From Vibrio maerlii (GTDB lineage: Bacteria; Pseudomonadota; Gammaproteobacteria; Enterobacterales; Vibrionaceae), in NCBI RefSeq assembly GCF_003415655.1, contig NZ_QRHC01000009.1, positions 62,001 through 126,000 on the forward strand: a stretch of 64,000 nucleotides of DNA, in the 5' to 3' direction. The position numbers and the translations under genes were made by a program. The notes below the pieces were generated by a model that did not search any database, was not told the DNA's origin, and was given only the letters and a program-made list of their open reading frames with translations. This document shows, piece after piece, positions 34,764 through 42,169 of this stretch. Each line of letters starts with the position of its first letter. Within the stretch, counting starts at the first letter, position 1.

Positions 34764-37136
34764 TTATTTCACCAGTAAATGTTGACGGTCGAGTACGTTA
34801 GTAATGTGGCGGAACCAGTGATCAGAGAGGCGTGCTTTGTCTTCGCTCCACTCGATATACCCACGGCTCTGGAAGTAGCGAAGCGTCCCAAGAACCTCTG
34901 CAGTACTTAATTGAGTGCACTCTGAAAGTTCATCTGGGGTGGCGATCTCGAGTTGAACAATCGAACGAAGTACAGCCAACATCGGTTTTGGCATTTTTTC
35001 GAGCTCTTGAGATTGCGGTGCGTGGAACAAGCGAACCACCACAGCGTCGCTTTCTTTATTGCGACGCAGAGATAAACGGAAGAAACGCAGAGCCACAGTT
35101 GGGTTACCATCAGAATAGTGCCATAGGATACGATAGAAGCCTTTCTTCGCACGCTGCTCTTCACTGATATGCTCTTGATCCCACTGTTTAGGCACGACTA
35201 AACCTTCGAACGTTAATGGGTTTTCTATTTTACGATTAATACGAGAGTCGAGCAGGGCTTCAACCTGTGTTTCATTCCAGTTAGGTAAAAAGGTCACCAT
35301 ATCAAACAGCAAACGCTCCCCCCGAGCTCGGTCTACAAAGCGCCAGCTTGATTTTTCGATACTCATAACCACTCGGTGATTCTTCTTAGAGCGTCGTAAA
35401 AGATTAGTAAACTTAATCAAGCTGCTAAGGCCACCAACCATAGGCTTAACCAAACGTTGAGTGTTATCAACCGCGATAAGGTAAGTGGTCTCACTTTTTC
35501 GTAGGTGGCTTAAAATTTGAATCTCTGTCGCATCTTCTTCTAAGCCCAACGACACAGCAAAGTGAACCAATAATTCTTTGTAGCCAGCATATGGGCAGTT
35601 AAGGTAGATCGGTTCGGCATTTTTAACTTTGTACAGGAGTTGTTTGAGCAGGGTTGTACTTCCGATACCACGCTCGCCTGAGACGACAACGACAGCAGGG
35701 CTATCGGTAAACAGGTAGCGACCAAGTTGCTTGATTTCTTCAGTGCCGTAATCAATCAATTCACTATCTTCAGAACCTGGTGTGATGTACTCAAAAGCCT
35801 TGTTTCCTTTAATACGCACTAAGTTCTGTGAATCAGCCCCCTGATCACTTTGTTTTGCTACTTCAATCCGGAATAGATAAGCAAGACCTTGGCTAAACAG
35901 GGTATAGCGAGACAGGTTACTAAGAAGCAAATTACGGACAAACTGGCCAAATAGCCAGAACGCAGCGATTGCGGTGGAGATTAAGCCTAGTACAAATATA
36001 TCGCGCTTGTTGTACGCCCAACGAATAATATTGGGTTGCTCTGCTTGTGCTTCAACTGACTCAAAAACGGTGGCTTTCCACATACGTAGGACGGTGAAAG
36101 TGATGAAGGCATACCAAAACACAACCAGACTAGAAATCCAGTAATAAATGGTGCCTATTCCTACTGTCATTCCAGCAAGTTGCAGGATGACTCCGGTTAC
36201 GATGGCACTCCATACAAAGCGGCGAATGGTCGATAGTCGTAACTTAGCAGCGTCTTTCCCCGCTGCGCGGCTGTGACGATAAACGAACTCGAGCAAGAAG
36301 CTCACCGCTATCGAGCCACCAAGAATCCACCAAGTGAATACCTCTAAGAACACGAGGTGCTGCAAGCTTGGCAGTTCAGCAAGAATATTGAGAGAAAGGG
36401 TAATTGCGATTAACCAAGCGATAGCAATGCGTGCACGGCTGATATACCAGATTAAACGAACCCATAGTGGCGGCTCTTGCACGGATGCAATTTGGTTTTT
36501 CTTAAAGCCTTCAACCAAGCGACCGCTGTTGGCTAACCACCAAGATAGTAAGATGTAAATAAAGAAGACTTTCAAGCCGGCCCAAACAATCGGGATTGGC
36601 GAGATAAAGAAATCCGAAATGAGTTTCTTGAAGCTTCTTAGCTGAAAAATAATCAGGTATTCGGCATTGAGCTGCGTAAGGTAGAGCTCTTCCTTTAGTT
36701 GAGTCACACCGATTGGGCCAAAACCGGTTAGTGTTTCTCGGGTTGCAGCAGTAGTCAGTTCTAGGAGACTTTGCTTGCTCTTACTGAGGCTGTTTAAAGT
36801 TAGGTAGTTAGATTCAACGTTTTCCCACGTTTCGTCTCTTGGTTCGCTGTAGTACTGGCTTAGATTTGATGAAAAAGTCTCAGTATGCTGACTCAACGCA
36901 ATTAATGTTCTCCTCAGTACATCTTTCGTCTGTTTGATGTCTGACTTTGTCATAAATAGTGGTTCAGGTAGAGACTGAACTTCATTGCTAATCTCGATAG
37001 CGTCATTGTGTAATTCAGTGACCTTCTCATCTTCAAACGCTGTAGATGCCAAAGATGAAAAGGAAAGCAGTGAAAGACAGAGAAAAAGCAATGGTGAGGT
37101 GCCTGAACGCAAATAAATGCTAAAGGTTTTAATCAC
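34764..37136 (-). CDS. Membrane protein with AAA/STAND-like ATPase domain and altered Walker A
   Basis: I do not recognise a named family. The 790-residue protein has a signal-like N-terminus (1-30), a helical periplasmic region (about 35-165), and about six TM segments (near 180-200, 232-252, 262-284, 308-330, 332-350, 380-402). A cytoplasmic P-loop region (about 460-700) and a C-terminal winged-helix-like domain (about 715-785; TPDELSECTQLSTAEVLGTLRYFQSRGYIEW) follow. Walker A reads GERGIGST (487-494), with Ser where the catalytic Lys is normally found; I checked the codons. Walker B is LIAVD (D557). It abuts mscS, so the pair may form an ATP-regulated channel system. ATPase activity is uncertain. 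Confidence 0.75.
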   Translation of the reverse strand: MIKTFSIYLRSGTSPLLFLCLSLLSFSSLASTAFEDEKVTELHNDAIEISNEVQSLPEPLFMTKSDIKQTKDVLRRTLIALSQHTETFSSNLSQYYSEPRDETWENVESNYLTLNSLSKSKQSLLELTTAATRETLTGFGPIGVTQLKEELYLTQLNAEYLIIFQLRSFKKLISDFFISPIPIVWAGLKVFFIYILLSWWLANSGRLVEGFKKNQIASVQEPPLWVRLIWYISRARIAIAWLIAITLSLNILAELPSLQHLVFLEVFTWWILGGSIAVSFLLEFVYRHSRAAGKDAAKLRLSTIRRFVWSAIVTGVILQLAGMTVGIGTIYYWISSLVVFWYAFITFTVLRMWKATVFESVEAQAEQPNIIRWAYNKRDIFVLGLISTAIAAFWLFGQFVRNLLLSNLSRYTLFSQGLAYLFRIEVAKQSDQGADSQNLVRIKGNKAFEYITPGSEDSELIDYGTEEIKQLGRYLFTDSPAVVVVSGERGIGSTTLLKQLLYKVKNAEPIYLNCPYAGYKELLVHFAVSLGLEEDATEIQILSHLRKSETTYLIAVDNTQRLVKPMVGGLSSLIKFTNLLRRSKKNHRVVMSIEKSSWRFVDRARGERLLFDMVTFLPNWNETQVEALLDSRINRKIENPLTFEGLVVPKQWDQEHISEEQRAKKGFYRILWHYSDGNPTVALRFFRLSLRRNKESDAVVVRLFHAPQSQELEKMPKPMLAVLRSIVQLEIATPDELSECTQLSTAEVLGTLRYFQSRGYIEWSEDKARLSDHWFRHITNVLDRQHLLVK

Positions 37137-37385
37137 AGAATATCCTTAGAGGGAGCGCAGAATGGCTCCGTGTTTCCTTCATTACCTATCAATATAGCGT
37201 TTCCTAGAAAATATGCATATAGGACAACACCTTATGTTGTTAATCATATGTTTTTTTCTACTTTGAGTGGTTTTTGGCTTGGAGTTAACTGTCAATTGAT
37301 AAAAGAATAATCAAATCAATACTTGAAGTTCGTCACACGAAACAGTACCTTGGCGCGCAATTCTGTTATTAAGTAGGTAAAGGCT

Positions 37386-38978
37386 TTGATTTCTACAGCG
37401 AACATCACCCAACAATTTGGTGCGAAACCACTCTTTGAAAATATCTCCGTGAAATTTGGCGAGGGGAATCGCTACGGTTTAATCGGTGCAAACGGCTGTG
37501 GTAAGTCAACCTTTATGAAAATCCTGAGTGGCGAGCTTGAGCCAACAGGTGGTAACGTAAGCTACGACCCAAATGAACGTGTTGCTAAGCTAAACCAGGA
37601 TCAGTTTGCATACGAAGAGTTCACAGTAATCGACACCGTTATCATGGGTTACAAAGAACTTTGGGAAGTGAAGAAAGAGCGTGATCGTATCTACTCTTTA
37701 CCAGAGATGTCTGAAGAAGAAGGCATGCTCGTTGCCGACCTAGAAGTTCAGTTCGCTGAGATGGACGGTTACATGGCAGATGCAAAAGCCGGTGAATTGC
37801 TACTTGCAGTAGGTATCCCAGAAGAGCAGCACTACGGTCTAATGAGTGAAGTCGCTCCAGGTTGGAAACTGCGTGTTCTTCTAGCACAGGTTCTATTTGC
37901 CGACCCGCATATCATGCTGCTCGACGAACCTACGAACAACTTGGATATGGATACCATTCGTTGGTTGGAAGAAACGCTGAACCAACGTAACTGCACTATG
38001 ATCATCATCTCGCACGACCGTCACTTTCTGAACTCAGTATGTACACACATGGCTGATTTGGACTACGGTGAGCTTCGCCTATTCCCAGGTAACTACGATG
38101 AGTACATGGTTGCAGCTTCTCAAGCTCGTGAACGTCTACTATCTGATAATGCTAAGAAGAAAGCACAGATTGCAGAGCTTAATACTTTCGTAGCTCGATT
38201 CTCAGCTAACGCATCGAAAGCAAAACAAGCCACATCTCGTGCTAAACAGATTGATAAGATTCAACTTGAAGAAGTTAAACCATCAAGCCGTCAGAACCCA
38301 TTCATTCGCTTCGAACAGTCTAAAGAGTTGTTCCGTAATGCTCTTATTATAGAAGGTTTAACTCAAGGCTTTGAAGAAGACCTATTTACTGACTTTAATG
38401 CAATATTTGAAGTAGGTGAGCGAGTGGCGATTATTGGTGAGAACGGTGTAGGTAAGACAACGCTATTGAATACTCTAGCCGGTACTATCGCACCTCGTTC
38501 TGGTGAGTTTAAGTGGTCTGAAAACTCTAACATCGGTTACTACGCTCAAGACCATGCTGAAGACTTTGCTGAAGACCTAGACCTAATGGAATGGATGGGG
38601 CAGTGGAGACAAGAAGGCGATGATGAGCAAGTTCTACGTAGCTTCCTTGGTCGTATGCTATTTGGTCAAGACGATATTAAGAAGTCTGTAAAAGTTCTAT
38701 CTGGTGGTGAACAAGGTCGTATGTTGCTTGGTAAGCTAATGATGCACAAGCCAAACATGCTACTGATGGATGAGCCAACCAACCACATGGATATGGAATC
38801 TATCGAATCATTGAATACGGCACTTGAGCAATACAAGGGTACTCTGTTCTTCGTATCGCATGACCGTGTATTTGTTGACTCTCTAGCTACTCGTATCATT
38901 GAAATCAAAGATAACAAGATCACCGATTTTAAAGGTACTTACTCTGAGTTCCTGAAGTCTAAGGGCATCAACGAGTAA
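37386..38978 (+). CDS. ybiT: ABC-F family ATPase, YbiT-like
   Basis: The soluble ABC-F protein has two ABC domains and acts on the ribosome rather than in transport. At 530 residues it has the YbiT length. The first domain shows [12 protein letters not shown], a degenerate signature and [11 protein letters not shown]; the second shows [22 protein letters not shown] and [12 protein letters not shown] basic linker lies between them (about 240-300). Both catalytic glutamates are present. The start is a TTG ([23 protein letters not shown]), which gives the normal family N-terminus. The upstream 249-bp gap to the divergent ATPase gene is AT-rich with no feature I can name. The gene ends at a strong terminator. 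Confidence 0.9.
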   Translation: MISTANITQQFGAKPLFENISVKFGEGNRYGLIGANGCGKSTFMKILSGELEPTGGNVSYDPNERVAKLNQDQFAYEEFTVIDTVIMGYKELWEVKKERDRIYSLPEMSEEEGMLVADLEVQFAEMDGYMADAKAGELLLAVGIPEEQHYGLMSEVAPGWKLRVLLAQVLFADPHIMLLDEPTNNLDMDTIRWLEETLNQRNCTMIIISHDRHFLNSVCTHMADLDYGELRLFPGNYDEYMVAASQARERLLSDNAKKKAQIAELNTFVARFSANASKAKQATSRAKQIDKIQLEEVKPSSRQNPFIRFEQSKELFRNALIIEGLTQGFEEDLFTDFNAIFEVGERVAIIGENGVGKTTLLNTLAGTIAPRSGEFKWSENSNIGYYAQDHAEDFAEDLDLMEWMGQWRQEGDDEQVLRSFLGRMLFGQDDIKKSVKVLSGGEQGRMLLGKLMMHKPNMLLMDEPTNHMDMESIESLNTALEQYKGTLFFVSHDRVFVDSLATRIIEIKDNKITDFKGTYSEFLKSKGINE

Positions 38979-39001
38979 CAATAGTTGAACCAATGGAAAT
39001 G

Positions 39002-39026
39002 AAGCCTCGCAATTGCGAGGCTTTTC
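39002..39026 (+). terminator. Intrinsic terminator after ybiT
   Basis: AAGCCTCGCAATTGCGAGGCTT is a perfect self-complementary stem followed by TTC; the minus-strand side has few T residues. Confidence 0.8.
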
Positions 39027-39069
39027 TATATCTGGTGCTTTTGGTATATGAGCTCTTATATATCGCCCT

Positions 39070-39777
39070 TTAGATTACCTTATAAGTCGAGAAGTAGATA
39101 TCAACCGTAATTGTATGTTCCGACTTGAAGTCATTGAGTCGTTTCACCACATCATCAAACGCCTTGTCTCCATATTGAGTTTTGAATGCATTAAAGCGCT
39201 TCTCGGAAGAGAATAAAACATGAGCGAGTTGTTCAGGCGTTACAACGAGTTCCAGTTGACCTTTGTATACCTCAATCTCTTTTAACTGCGAATAGCCTGA
39301 AAAGTTAATCGCATGATTGTAGTTAGATTCTGTTGGTTCAATATCCACATTAAGCAAATCTAAGTGCTCTTCGAGTAGCACCTCAAAGTCATACGCCATG
39401 ACAACAGCACTGGAAGAGCACACTCGATACACTTCGGTGACCAAGTCGTCAGACAAAGCGTAGCTTAGCGATCCTGCGAAAGTAACAAGGTCTACAGACC
39501 TGTCTTTTACATTCATCGCATCACCAAAGCCTTGCAGATAATCAATGCGTGGATGTAATTGTGTCTGAGCTAACATGGAACTGCTTGGTTCAACACCAAT
39601 AATATGGTCGCAATGATTCAGCAACGCCTTGCTCGATACACCCGTACCACAGCCAATGTCAAGCCCAACGGGAAATAATAGACCATCACCTAACGCTTGC
39701 TTCAATATCAACCCATGCAAAGGTGGTCGATAGGCTGAATAGTGCTTGGAAATCTCATTGTTATATTGTTCGCTCAC
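39070..39777 (-). CDS. Class I SAM-dependent methyltransferase
   Basis: The 235-residue cytoplasmic methyltransferase has motif I LDIGCGTGVSSKAL, the acidic loop GVEPSSSMLAQ, and post-motif DLVTFAGSLSYAL. The substrate is not evident. Its ATG lies 2 bp after the fdhD stop, implying cotranslation and perhaps a role tied to formate dehydrogenase maturation, though such neighbours are sometimes incidental. Confidence 0.85.
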   Translation of the reverse strand: MSEQYNNEISKHYSAYRPPLHGLILKQALGDGLLFPVGLDIGCGTGVSSKALLNHCDHIIGVEPSSSMLAQTQLHPRIDYLQGFGDAMNVKDRSVDLVTFAGSLSYALSDDLVTEVYRVCSSSAVVMAYDFEVLLEEHLDLLNVDIEPTESNYNHAINFSGYSQLKEIEVYKGQLELVVTPEQLAHVLFSSEKRFNAFKTQYGDKAFDDVVKRLNDFKSEHTITVDIYFSTYKVI

Positions 39778-39779
39778 AG

Positions 39780-40607
39780 TTATTCCTGATTGCCTTTGAC
39801 ATCAAACTCAATTTTCTCAGCACCCACAAACACTTGAAAGCGCAAACCTTTAGCTCGTGCGATAGTGGTGATACCAAATTTCTTCGCTAGGTCTAAGCCC
39901 ATCTGTGTCACACCAGAACGAGATAGCAAGACTGGGATACCCATTTGAGCGACTTTAATGACCATCTCAGAGGTTAAGCGACCAGTCGTGTAGAAAATCT
40001 TATTTTCACCGCTTTCACCGTTTAACCACATCTCACCAGCTAGAGTATCCACTGCGTTATGGCGGCCGACATCTTCTACAAATGAAAGCACTTTATTACC
40101 TTCACAGATAGCACAGCCGTGTACCGCACCGGCTTTCTTATAAGTATCATTGTAATGTGTCAGAGCTTCCAGAGCGGTATAGATTTCTGATTGCTTCAAT
40201 GGCGTTTGTGGCACTTGGTAGTTTTCCAATTGCTTCATCACATTGCCATACATGGTACCTTGGCCACAGCCGGAGGTGACGGTCTTTTTCTTTAATGCGT
40301 CTTCAAGGTGCGCGGTATTTTCTTTGGTAATAACTGCAGCAGAATGGGTTTCCCAGTCGATAATGACAGACTCTATGGCTTCTGGGTCAGATAGGAAGCT
40401 CTGGTTTTTCAAGTAACCTAATACTAGTGATTCTGGCCTTGAACCAAGTGTCATCAAGGTAACGATTTCTTTCCAGTTGAGCATAACAGTTAATGGCTGC
40501 TCGCAAGCGATCTGCTTGGTCATAGATTCGCCATACTCGTCATAAACCTCAACCTCCATGGTTTGAAGTGGGTTCTCTGTCGTTTTAATTATGTTGGGTT
40601 TAACCAC
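39780..40607 (-). CDS. fdhD: Formate dehydrogenase sulfurtransferase FdhD
   Basis: FdhD passes sulfur from a cysteine desulfurase to bis-MGD, an essential step for active formate dehydrogenases. The 275 residues include ARPESLVLGYL-type N-terminal elements, the sulfur-carrying Cys region TVTSGCGQGTMYG, HGCAICEGNKVLSFVEDVGRHNAVDTLAG and a C-terminal LSRSGVTQMGLDLAKKFGITTIARAKG. The start is a GTG (MVKPNIIK) with AGGA 7 nt upstream. It is divergent from the DUF3305 gene of the formate dehydrogenase locus. Confidence 0.95.
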   Translation of the reverse strand: MVKPNIIKTTENPLQTMEVEVYDEYGESMTKQIACEQPLTVMLNWKEIVTLMTLGSRPESLVLGYLKNQSFLSDPEAIESVIIDWETHSAAVITKENTAHLEDALKKKTVTSGCGQGTMYGNVMKQLENYQVPQTPLKQSEIYTALEALTHYNDTYKKAGAVHGCAICEGNKVLSFVEDVGRHNAVDTLAGEMWLNGESGENKIFYTTGRLTSEMVIKVAQMGIPVLLSRSGVTQMGLDLAKKFGITTIARAKGLRFQVFVGAEKIEFDVKGNQE

Positions 40608-40619
40608 GCTAAGTCCTGT

Positions 40620-40639
40620 AACTGTATAAATATACAGTG
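40620..40639. promoter_or_regulatory. Strong LexA-like (SOS box) palindrome before fdhD
   Basis: ACTGTATAAATATACAGT at 40621-40638 is palindromic apart from its two central bases and contains CTGT-N8-ACAG, the gammaproteobacterial LexA core. Against TACTGTATATATATACAGTA, 17 of 20 positions match. It lies 13 bp before the fdhD GTG. Whether it is a functional SOS operator is untested. Confidence 0.5.
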
Positions 40640-40689
40640 GTAGTGTTTTTCGTTACTTCTATGCCAAAACATAGACAGATGTATGTTAA

Positions 40690-40705
40690 AGCAAGTTGCA
40701 TTCCA
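40690..40705 (-). promoter_or_regulatory. Weak candidate sigma-54 promoter of fdhD
   Basis: On the minus strand the site is TGGAATGCAACTTGCT: the -12 element is perfect and the -24 matches at 4 of 6 positions. A match this good occurs by chance in a window of this size, so position beside formate dehydrogenase genes is the only support. Confidence 0.25.
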
Positions 40706-40744
40706 ACGCTGTGCTAATGGTCTCAAGCTTGCATGAACGAACAG

Positions 40745-40760
40745 TGGAACATAAATTGCT
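40745..40760 (+). promoter_or_regulatory. Candidate sigma-54 promoter of the DUF3305-DUF3306 genes
   Basis: TGGAACATAAATTGCT matches TGGCAC-N5-TTGCW at all but one position. The start of transcription would be near 40772, about 50 nt before the ATG. An inverted repeat AACATA (40668-40673) / TATGTT (40682-40687) lies about 95 bp upstream, but it does not match the GGACA-N3-TGTCY motif. Confidence 0.5.
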
Positions 40761-40820
40761 TGATGTTAAGAGAATTAAATGAATCTGCTTTCTGAAGATA
40801 AATAAAAATTAAGAGGCTGC

Positions 40821-41300
40821 ATGAACTCTCAAGTAGAACAAGAACAAGCAAACCAAGAAAAATCAGACATCGTCTGGAGTGTTGGGCTTCAACTGGAGAA
40901 ACAGTTGGTCTCAATAGGCAAGTGGCCGACAGAGCAATGGCAATTTTCGGGTGTGGAGTTAAAGCCAGAAGGCAGTGACTATATCGAAACAATAGAGCTT
41001 CATCGTGATGAACGAACAGACTACAGATTTAACCTTAGCTCGCAGCAACCAAAGCTATTTCTAGTGGTCGACAACTTTGAGCAAGGTGAAATTGCCAATA
41101 TCGTTATCTTAACGCCTTCACAAAGTGTTGCTGGGCAGTATATGGATGGCGACTATGTTGTTCTTTCAATCGATATGCCTTTACCTATTCAAGCTTGGAT
41201 GGAAGCCTTTATTGGTCGTCATGGCGAACTGCTTGAAGTGAGGCGTAAAAAGCGTAGAGGGGCGGGGCGTTCTAGCGAGAAAAAGGGAAAATATGAGTAG
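40821..41300 (+). CDS. DUF3305 protein of the formate dehydrogenase locus
   Basis: The 159-residue soluble protein has a DUF3305-like core (WSVGLQLEKQLVSIGKWPTEQWQFSGVEL...MPLPIQAWMEAFIGRHGE) and a very basic tail (RRKKRRGAGRSSEKKGK). Genes of this family usually precede DUF3306, a polyferredoxin and a TorD-like chaperone in formate dehydrogenase loci, as here. An accessory role in assembly is inferred from that recurring context. It overlaps the next gene by 8 nt. Confidence 0.82.
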   Translation: MNSQVEQEQANQEKSDIVWSVGLQLEKQLVSIGKWPTEQWQFSGVELKPEGSDYIETIELHRDERTDYRFNLSSQQPKLFLVVDNFEQGEIANIVILTPSQSVAGQYMDGDYVVLSIDMPLPIQAWMEAFIGRHGELLEVRRKKRRGAGRSSEKKGKYE

Positions 41301-41901
41301 TACATCAAACGGCTTTCTTTCTCGTTGGTCAAAGAGGAAACTAGAAGAAAAAGAAACAGTTACGGAAGAAGATGCTTTGGCATTAAATCATCAGGGTAGC
41401 TCAGAACCTGTTGTTGAAAGTGAGGTTTCATATGATTTGGCTGAGTCTACCGAAGAAGTAATTATTCAATCAGATAACGAGCAATCGACAGAAGAACCCA
41501 TACAAGCTGAAGACTCTAAACAAACTGAAGGCGAAGAAAGTATCGCTTCATTGCTGACTTCAGATGCAGATAAATCGATAAAAAAAGCCGCCCTGAGGAA
41601 ACTGTTTCTAAGTGAAGAGTTTAACCAAGTTGATAGACTCAATGATTACGACCATGATTATTCTTCTGTAAAACCACTTGCATCAGAGGTGGCTGAAACC
41701 TTACGAGGATGGGTTAAAGAACAGATTGAAGAGAATGAAGAAGATGAGTCTGTAGAAGCGAACAGCGCTGAATCAATCAGAGATCAGACTGAAGACTCAG
41801 AAAAGGCGCACTCAGAACAACCTCCTGTAGACCAAGCTGGCAATAACATAGATGAAGAGCTCACAGCTGAGGTTGAGCATTCACAACAGAATGATGCTTA
41901 A
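41293..41901 (+). CDS. DUF3306 protein of the formate dehydrogenase locus
   Basis: The 202-residue, very acidic protein starts FLSRWSKRKLEEKE, the conserved N-terminus of DUF3306. It has a conserved middle (ALRKLFLSEEFNQVDRLNDYDHDYSSVKPLASEVAETLRGWV) flanked by low-complexity Glu/Ser/Asp stretches, probably disordered. It overlaps the DUF3305 gene by 8 nt, so the two are coupled. A maturation or quality-control role is inferred from context. Confidence 0.8.
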   Translation: MSSTSNGFLSRWSKRKLEEKETVTEEDALALNHQGSSEPVVESEVSYDLAESTEEVIIQSDNEQSTEEPIQAEDSKQTEGEESIASLLTSDADKSIKKAALRKLFLSEEFNQVDRLNDYDHDYSSVKPLASEVAETLRGWVKEQIEENEEDESVEANSAESIRDQTEDSEKAHSEQPPVDQAGNNIDEELTAEVEHSQQNDA

Positions 41902-41928
41902 CTACCTAAAATGGGATCAAGTGTTAAT

Positions 41929-42004
41929 AGGACAATTTAACCCATTAAAAAATAGGGTCATTTTGACCTAGTTACACATAATTTGAGTAGGGACATTATG
42001 TCCC
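41929..42004. promoter_or_regulatory. Cluster of three candidate activator sites before the polyferredoxin gene
   Basis: Three related 15-mers lie in the 268-bp gap: AGGACAATTTAACCC (41929-41943), GGGTCATTTTGACCT (41955-41969) and GGGACATTATGTCCC (41990-42004). The third is a perfect palindrome around one central base, centred about 116 bp upstream of the predicted sigma-54 start. It has the same GGACA-N3-TGTCY form as the site near tupA. The first two are weaker variants. Confidence 0.5.
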
Positions 42005-42085
42005 ACTCATTTATCTACCTGATAATCATACTCATTGAGACCTTACTTTGGCCTTTAATTGGCTGATATTTAAAGAATTAAAACT

Positions 42086-42101
42086 TGGAATGGTAATTGC
42101 A
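42086..42101 (+). promoter_or_regulatory. Candidate sigma-54 promoter of the formate dehydrogenase operon
   Basis: TGGAATGGTAATTGCA has a perfect -12 TTGCA and TGG with 4 of 6 matches at -24, correctly spaced. A weaker alternative is TGGCCTTTAATTGGCT at 42049-42064. The start would be near 42113, about 57 nt before the ATG at 42170. Confidence 0.45.
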
Positions 42102-42169
42102 AAGACAGCTCTAGTTAGTTGACAACAAGAAGAGTCAATTTCTTCTGTGTTCTACACTGGACAGAGCAA

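Noticed and set aside
40661..40717. Short ORF (18 codons) after the LexA-like box on the plus strand
   Set aside because: There is no ribosome-binding site and the length is too short to support.
41990..42004. Terminator after the DUF3306 gene
   Set aside because: The palindrome has a one-base centre and no T-run, and it recurs in similar form before tupA, so a protein-binding site is likelier.
42049..42064. Second sigma-54 promoter before the polyferredoxin gene
   Set aside because: Its -12 element is imperfect (TGGCT) and the 42086 site fits better with enhancer spacing, so it is kept only as an alternative.
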